Of a stretch of 64,000 nt of DNA, positions 60,154-64,000 are shown piece after piece. A program made the position numbers and the translations under genes. The DNA is taken from contig CALXRP010000009.1 of NCBI GenBank assembly GCA_944390885.1, positions 1 through 64,000 on the forward strand, in the 5' to 3' direction. Under the pieces are notes generated by a model, which saw only the letters and a list, made by a program, of their open reading frames with translations, did no database searches and had not been told where the DNA came from. Within the stretch, counting starts at the first letter, position 1. Each line of letters starts with the position of its first letter. This stretch comes from an uncultured Alphaproteobacteria bacterium (GTDB lineage Bacteria > Pseudomonadota > Alphaproteobacteria > RF32 > CAG-239).

Positions 60154-62124
60154 CTAAATGGCAAAGACTTTTCCGCAATAATAGGTTTTTCCTTTATCGC
60201 CGCAGTCTCCGCAGCCCGGACGCCATTCATGGGAGTCATCGCCGCGGCAATTTTTGGCAGAGTCGTTAAACTTGTCTTTCTTTCCGCCGCGATTATGCGT
60301 TACCCATTGGAAACCGCCGGTATCGCCGAACTCATAGCTTCTTTCTTCGCCAAATTTCATTGAGGCAAAACCGCCGCCGTCAGCCGTAGCAGAAAAAGTA
60401 CTGTTGGCTTTAAGGCAAAGGCATACGCGTTTTCCTTTACCGGCAATGTCTTTGGCTTTGAAAGTTCCGCCGGAACTTGCACCGGCATGAGATTCTTGCA
60501 GCATCAGGTCATAATTTGCGTTAATTGTTCCTCCCGAAGCAAGGATATAGGAAGAAGATTTTGCAAATATTCTCTGAGCGTTAACCGTTGCGCCGGAGTT
60601 TACTTTTAATTTCGAGCCGCTCAGTAGAGCAATACTCGAGCCGCAATTGGTACCGCTGCAATTTTCAACTTGTGTAAACGTCCCTTGACTTGTTGCTTTC
60701 AATGTTGATGAGTAAAGGGTCATCTTGGCATTGTTGTTTAACTGCAGCCAATCAACGGTAATATTGCCGTATACGGAAGAATAAGATGATCCGGAAATTT
60801 TAATACTCGGAACATTAATGCTGCTTTTAGACGAGCTGGAAAGCAGGTTGACGCTTCCGGTCATGTCCAAAGTCGGCGTTGTGCCGCTAATGCCGCCGGT
60901 AATGGTAGAGCCGTTGGATAAAGACAGATAAGAGCCTTTGATCTGGGACGAACTTCCCAAGGTCAAAGCCGTGCTGTCAAGAGAAAGGCTTCCGGTAAAT
61001 TTGCCGTTCAGCTTAACGTTCAAATCGCGGATAATGGACGGGTTTCCGCCACTGGTTGTCAGAGTAGGTTTGGTATTGGGGCAAACGGAAACATTCTTGC
61101 CCATATTTTTCAAATATTCCCTGGCACTGGTAACAATAACGTTAGGCAGAGAAGAAACCGTCCCGTCGTTAATCACGACAATCCTGTTGGATTGTGACGG
61201 AACCTGAACAACTTTTTGACCGTCGAGCTCTTTAAATTCACCAATGGCATAAAGAGTGCTCAAACAAGTTGCCGTACATTTTCTTTTGGTCTTATCATCG
61301 GGGCAAAGTGTTTCTGTTTCATATTTTCCGCAGGAGGCAGAAGAATACCCTTGGCAAATATTACCAGGCTTTTCTGGCTCTTGAGGCTCATCCGGAGTAT
61401 CCGGCTCTGTCGGAATAGTAGGAGCATCTGGTTTGTTTTCTGGAGAGACGGGTTTGCTGGGTGTATTTTCCGGCTCGGAATTGTCGCAGCAAATTCGCGT
61501 TCCCGAGCATCCGTCAGAGCAAGTCTTTGTTTTTTTGCATCCTGTTTCATCAGCAAGCGGCTGACATTTTGGTGAGCAGGAAACACAGGATTTTTGATTA
61601 AAATCGTTTGTTCCTCCGGAAGGGGTAGCATCTTCGTTTGCGCCGCAACTGGTCGTACAGTCATTACCGTAACGGCAGACATAACAGGTTTCGCCGCAGC
61701 CGGTAGAGGATGTATAGTCCGTAACATAAGGATAAGAACAAGGAGACTGAGATCCTTCTTTACAGCGGGTATCACAACATTCCTTATATTTTCCGTCACA
61801 AGATACACCGACCCCGCGATAAGGTGATGTGCAAGTCTGGCTATATTCGCTCGGGCAATAGCATTCCGAAATCCAGTCACTGTTATGGGGACAGGTCTTG
61901 TCATAAACTTTTGGGGTTGGGCATTTTATGTTTCCCGGAGCATAATGATAAACCGGATCAGTTGATCTCCGGCAGAGGTTTTCATCTTCTCCGCCGTCAA
62001 ATTTCATCGGTTCTTCCATATAGTCCGGCAAAAAAGTAGTCCTGGCCTGTGCCGGAAAAACCGCAAATAACAATGCGGCCAAAATGACAGGCAGCATTTT
62101 AGGTGTTCTGCAAAACTTGGGCAT
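60154..62124 (-). CDS. Large secreted Cys-rich protein with beta-solenoid-like domain, 656 aa
   Basis: A signal peptide (cleavage after QAR/A near residue 28) is followed by TFLPDYMEEP, the motif shared with the truncated protein at 1-296. Residues 45-220 hold more than 30 cysteines. A Pro/Glu/Asn-rich linker (about 220-255) follows, then a Cys-poor Ser/Thr/Gly/Asn-rich region (350-590) in which each 15-25 residues repeat hydrophobic-x-hydrophobic strands such as LSLDSTALTLGSSSQIKGSY. This is typical of a beta-solenoid or adhesin passenger. The C-terminus is again Cys-rich (CGDCGDKGKTYYCG). Probable surface protein. No autotransporter barrel or sorting motif was recognised. Confidence 0.75.
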   Translation of the reverse strand: MPKFCRTPKMLPVILAALLFAVFPAQARTTFLPDYMEEPMKFDGGEDENLCRRSTDPVYHYAPGNIKCPTPKVYDKTCPHNSDWISECYCPSEYSQTCTSPYRGVGVSCDGKYKECCDTRCKEGSQSPCSYPYVTDYTSSTGCGETCYVCRYGNDCTTSCGANEDATPSGGTNDFNQKSCVSCSPKCQPLADETGCKKTKTCSDGCSGTRICCDNSEPENTPSKPVSPENKPDAPTIPTEPDTPDEPQEPEKPGNICQGYSSASCGKYETETLCPDDKTKRKCTATCLSTLYAIGEFKELDGQKVVQVPSQSNRIVVINDGTVSSLPNVIVTSAREYLKNMGKNVSVCPNTKPTLTTSGGNPSIIRDLNVKLNGKFTGSLSLDSTALTLGSSSQIKGSYLSLSNGSTITGGISGTTPTLDMTGSVNLLSSSSKSSINVPSIKISGSSYSSVYGNITVDWLQLNNNAKMTLYSSTLKATSQGTFTQVENCSGTNCGSSIALLSGSKLKVNSGATVNAQRIFAKSSSYILASGGTINANYDLMLQESHAGASSGGTFKAKDIAGKGKRVCLCLKANSTFSATADGGGFASMKFGEERSYEFGDTGGFQWVTHNRGGKKDKFNDSAKNCRGDDSHEWRPGCGDCGDKGKTYYCGKVFAI

Positions 62125-62250
62125 AAGTTTTCTCCTGTTGTCGTTCCAATGTAAATATTATGACATATTACAATAGCTTATACAATAAAATATATCCGCG
62201 ACAAAACGAAATATCATAAAACTGTAATAATTTTATTAAATTTACATATA

Positions 62251-62282
62251 AAAAATACCTTTCGAGATCGAAAGGTATTTTT
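62251..62282 (-). terminator. Terminator of the accBC operon
   Basis: A nearly perfect palindrome (AAAATACCTTTCGA/TCGAAAGGTATTTT) with T run on the minus-strand exit side. Confidence 0.9.
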
Positions 62283-62300
62283 CTAAACATTCCATGCAAC

Positions 62301-63653
62301 TTATGCCGCCTTATTTTTTTTGGCATCCATAAAATGTTCCAGCCAGTGAATGTTATACTGCCCGTCAATATATTCTGCTTGAGAAATAATTTCCTGATGA
62401 AGAGGAATTGTTGTCTTAACTCCTTCAATCACAAATTCTTCCAAAGCCCGGCGCAAACGCATCAATGCCGCATTACGGGTTTTTCCGTGAACAATCAATT
62501 TGGCAATCATACTGTCATAAAAAGGCGGAATGCTATATCCGGAATAAATTTCGGAATCAACACGAACACCCAGTCCGCCCGGAGCGTGCCATTCTGTAAT
62601 TTTTCCGGGGCAGGGAGCAAAAGTATCCGGATCTTCTGCATTGATTCGACATTCGATTGCATGGCCGCTGAATAGAATGTCATCCTGCGTATATCCCAGT
62701 GTTGCGCCGCTGGCAATACGAATTTGTTCACGGACAATATCAATACCGGTAACAGCTTCGGTAATCGGATGCTCCACTTGCAGGCGGGTATTCATTTCCA
62801 TAAAATAAAAATGACCGTCTTCATACAAAAACTCCAGAGTCCCGGCATTAGTGTATCCGATCTTTTCAATAGCTTTACGAACAATCTCGCCGATTTCATG
62901 GCGCTGTTCGGCATTCAGAGCAGGAGAAGGCGTTTCTTCAATAACTTTTTGATTGTTTCTCTGAATTGAACAGTCCCTCTCTCCCAAGTGAACAACATGA
63001 CCGTATTTGTCGGCCAGAACCTGCATCTCAATATGGCGGGGTTTTTGCAAATATTTTTCCATATAAACCACATCACTGGTAAAAGCAGCTTTTGCTTCTG
63101 CCCGAGCCATGGTATACGCCTCTTCCATTTCCTGATCGTTAAACGCAATTTTCATGCCTTTGCCGCCGCCGCCGGCAGTAGCTTTGACAATAACCGGATA
63201 CCCGATTTTATTGGCCCATTCTTTGGCGTGTTCAATACTTTCAAGAGCAGGACTTCCCGGAGTAATCGGCAGGCCGGCTTCCTGAGCGGCTTTGCGGGCG
63301 GTAATTTTATCACCCATCAGACGCATTTGCTCCGCGGTCGGCCCGATAAATGTAATACCGTGAGCTTCAACCATTTCTGCAAAATCGGCATTCTCCGATA
63401 AAAAACCAAACCCCGGATGGATGGCATCAGCTCCGGTAATTAAGGCAGCAGAAATAATTGCCGACTTGTTCAAATAAGAATCAGAAGAACGAGCCGGTCC
63501 GATGCAAACGGCTTCATCAGCCAAACGGACATGCATGGCATTGGCATCAGCTTCCGAATGAACGGCAACTGTACGAATACCCATCTCCCTACAGGCGCGA
63601 TGAATACGAAGGGCAACTTCTCCGCGGTTGGCAATCAACACTTTTTCAAACAT
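62301..63653 (-). CDS. accC: Biotin carboxylase subunit of acetyl-CoA carboxylase
   Basis: AccC carboxylates the biotin on AccB using ATP and bicarbonate, the first half-reaction of fatty-acid synthesis. The 450-residue product has [16 protein letters not shown] at its start and GGGGKGM in the ATP-grasp loop (near 163). [20 protein letters not shown] (near 200) and [10 protein letters not shown] (near 291) hold the catalytic Arg/Glu. It is 32 bases downstream of accB, the usual operon order. The start has AGGATGATACA upstream, and a terminator follows. Confidence 0.97.
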   Translation of the reverse strand: MFEKVLIANRGEVALRIHRACREMGIRTVAVHSEADANAMHVRLADEAVCIGPARSSDSYLNKSAIISAALITGADAIHPGFGFLSENADFAEMVEAHGITFIGPTAEQMRLMGDKITARKAAQEAGLPITPGSPALESIEHAKEWANKIGYPVIVKATAGGGGKGMKIAFNDQEMEEAYTMARAEAKAAFTSDVVYMEKYLQKPRHIEMQVLADKYGHVVHLGERDCSIQRNNQKVIEETPSPALNAEQRHEIGEIVRKAIEKIGYTNAGTLEFLYEDGHFYFMEMNTRLQVEHPITEAVTGIDIVREQIRIASGATLGYTQDDILFSGHAIECRINAEDPDTFAPCPGKITEWHAPGGLGVRVDSEIYSGYSIPPFYDSMIAKLIVHGKTRNAALMRLRRALEEFVIEGVKTTIPLHQEIISQAEYIDGQYNIHWLEHFMDAKKNKAA

Positions 63654-63685
63654 TGTATCATCCTAAAAAATTATGCAAAACAGGC

Positions 63686-64000
63686 TTATTCGATAACGAT
63701 CAATGGTTCGCCGTATTCTACCGGATCACCGCTGGCAACCAGGATTTTCGTAACTTTTCCGCCCTTATGAGCCTTAACCGGATTAAATGTCTTCATTGCT
63801 TCAATCAAGCAGACAGTATCACCCTCGGCAACTGTGTCCCCCGGTTTAACATAATCCGGCGTATTGGGATCAGCAGAAAGATAAACAACGCCAACCATCG
63901 GAGATTTGACGGCATTCGGATCTTTGCTGTAGTCAACATCAGCAGCCGGAGCCGCTTCTGCAACAGGAGCAGGAGCAGCAGGAGCAGCAGCGGGAGCAGC
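63686..64000 (-). CDS. accB: Biotin carboxyl carrier protein, C-terminal part (cut by window edge)
   Basis: The frame is open to the window edge. The visible 104 residues comprise an Ala/Pro-rich linker (AAPAAAPAAPAPVAEAAPAA) and the biotinyl domain. KSPMVGVVYLS is its first strand and EAMKTFNPV contains the Lys that BirA modifies. The end PVEYGEPLIVIE is typical. An unusual PNTPDYVKPGDTV segment fits the thumb region. The gene precedes accC in an operon. The N-terminus lies outside the window. Confidence 0.96.
   Translation of the reverse strand, partial: AAPAAAPAAPAPVAEAAPAADVDYSKDPNAVKSPMVGVVYLSADPNTPDYVKPGDTVAEGDTVCLIEAMKTFNPVKAHKGGKVTKILVASGDPVEYGEPLIVIE

Overview
The window reads as a chromosomal segment of a Gram-negative alphaproteobacterium with an anaerobic or fermentative lifestyle. 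Support for the lineage comes from FlbT next to flagellin, the nuoL-nuoM-nuoN-birA-RNase J gene order, tyrS divergent from anmK, the Tol and Mla envelope genes, and dispersed palindromic repeats inside and between genes. Support for the metabolism comes from a bifunctional AdhE and two [FeFe]-hydrogenase maturases (HydE, HydF) in separate places. A gut or other host-associated habitat is only an inference.

Layout. 0-8 kb: the start of a secreted Cys-rich protein gene cut by the window edge, two hypotheticals, tyrS/anmK, a WG-repeat lipoprotein, a membrane protein and two repeat clusters. 7.9-11.7 kb: an orphan structured transcript, then ileS behind its own promoter and an Ile-rich leader peptide. 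11.7-16 kb: a coiled-coil protein, mlaA-mlaC, and a sugar aminotransferase. 16-21.5 kb: two MGMT-family genes, ruvA-ruvB, ybgC-tolQ-tolR-tolA. 21.5-27 kb: copy A of a duplicated structured-RNA/small-protein unit, the ABC-F gene uup, a TerB-like gene, flbT and flagellin. 27-31.7 kb: repeats, adhE, a stand-alone murE. 31.7-46 kb: accessory genes, many hypothetical (a secreted RTX-type protein, DUF1847, ABC-F, EamA, queH, J-domain protein, DUF4186, hydE, DUF2934-like, DUF362, a metallophosphoesterase, a short transcript with a sequestered start codon, a frameshifted membrane-protein gene). 46-54 kb: tRNA-Lys, a small paralog, three divergent complex-I antiporter-type subunits, birA and RNase J. 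53.9-64 kb: copy B of the RNA/small-protein unit, repeats, a HAD-like protein, hydF-tcdA-tatD, alr, a second secreted Cys-rich protein, accC and the end of accB.

Functional links. BirA would biotinylate the AccB whose C-terminal half lies at the right edge, and AccC then carboxylates that biotin. HydE and HydF imply an active [FeFe] hydrogenase elsewhere, consistent with AdhE-based redox disposal. AnmK (muropeptide recycling), Alr and MurE all serve peptidoglycan. MlaA/MlaC and TolQRA maintain the outer membrane. FlbT is a post-transcriptional regulator of the flagellin gene beside it. TyrS, IleS, TcdA, QueH and tRNA-Lys serve translation.

Most notable observations: (1) a duplicated unit of conserved promoter, multi-hairpin RNA and HTH-like small protein, with paired base changes in at least one stem; (2) an ileS leader encoding five Ile in 15 residues; (3) NuoL/M/N-like proteins lacking several key charged residues; (4) a 12-bp helix hiding the start of a 27-codon ORF; (5) a secreted Cys-rich family sharing an FLPDxM[DE]E motif; (6) repeat elements that have become the C-terminus of a protein.
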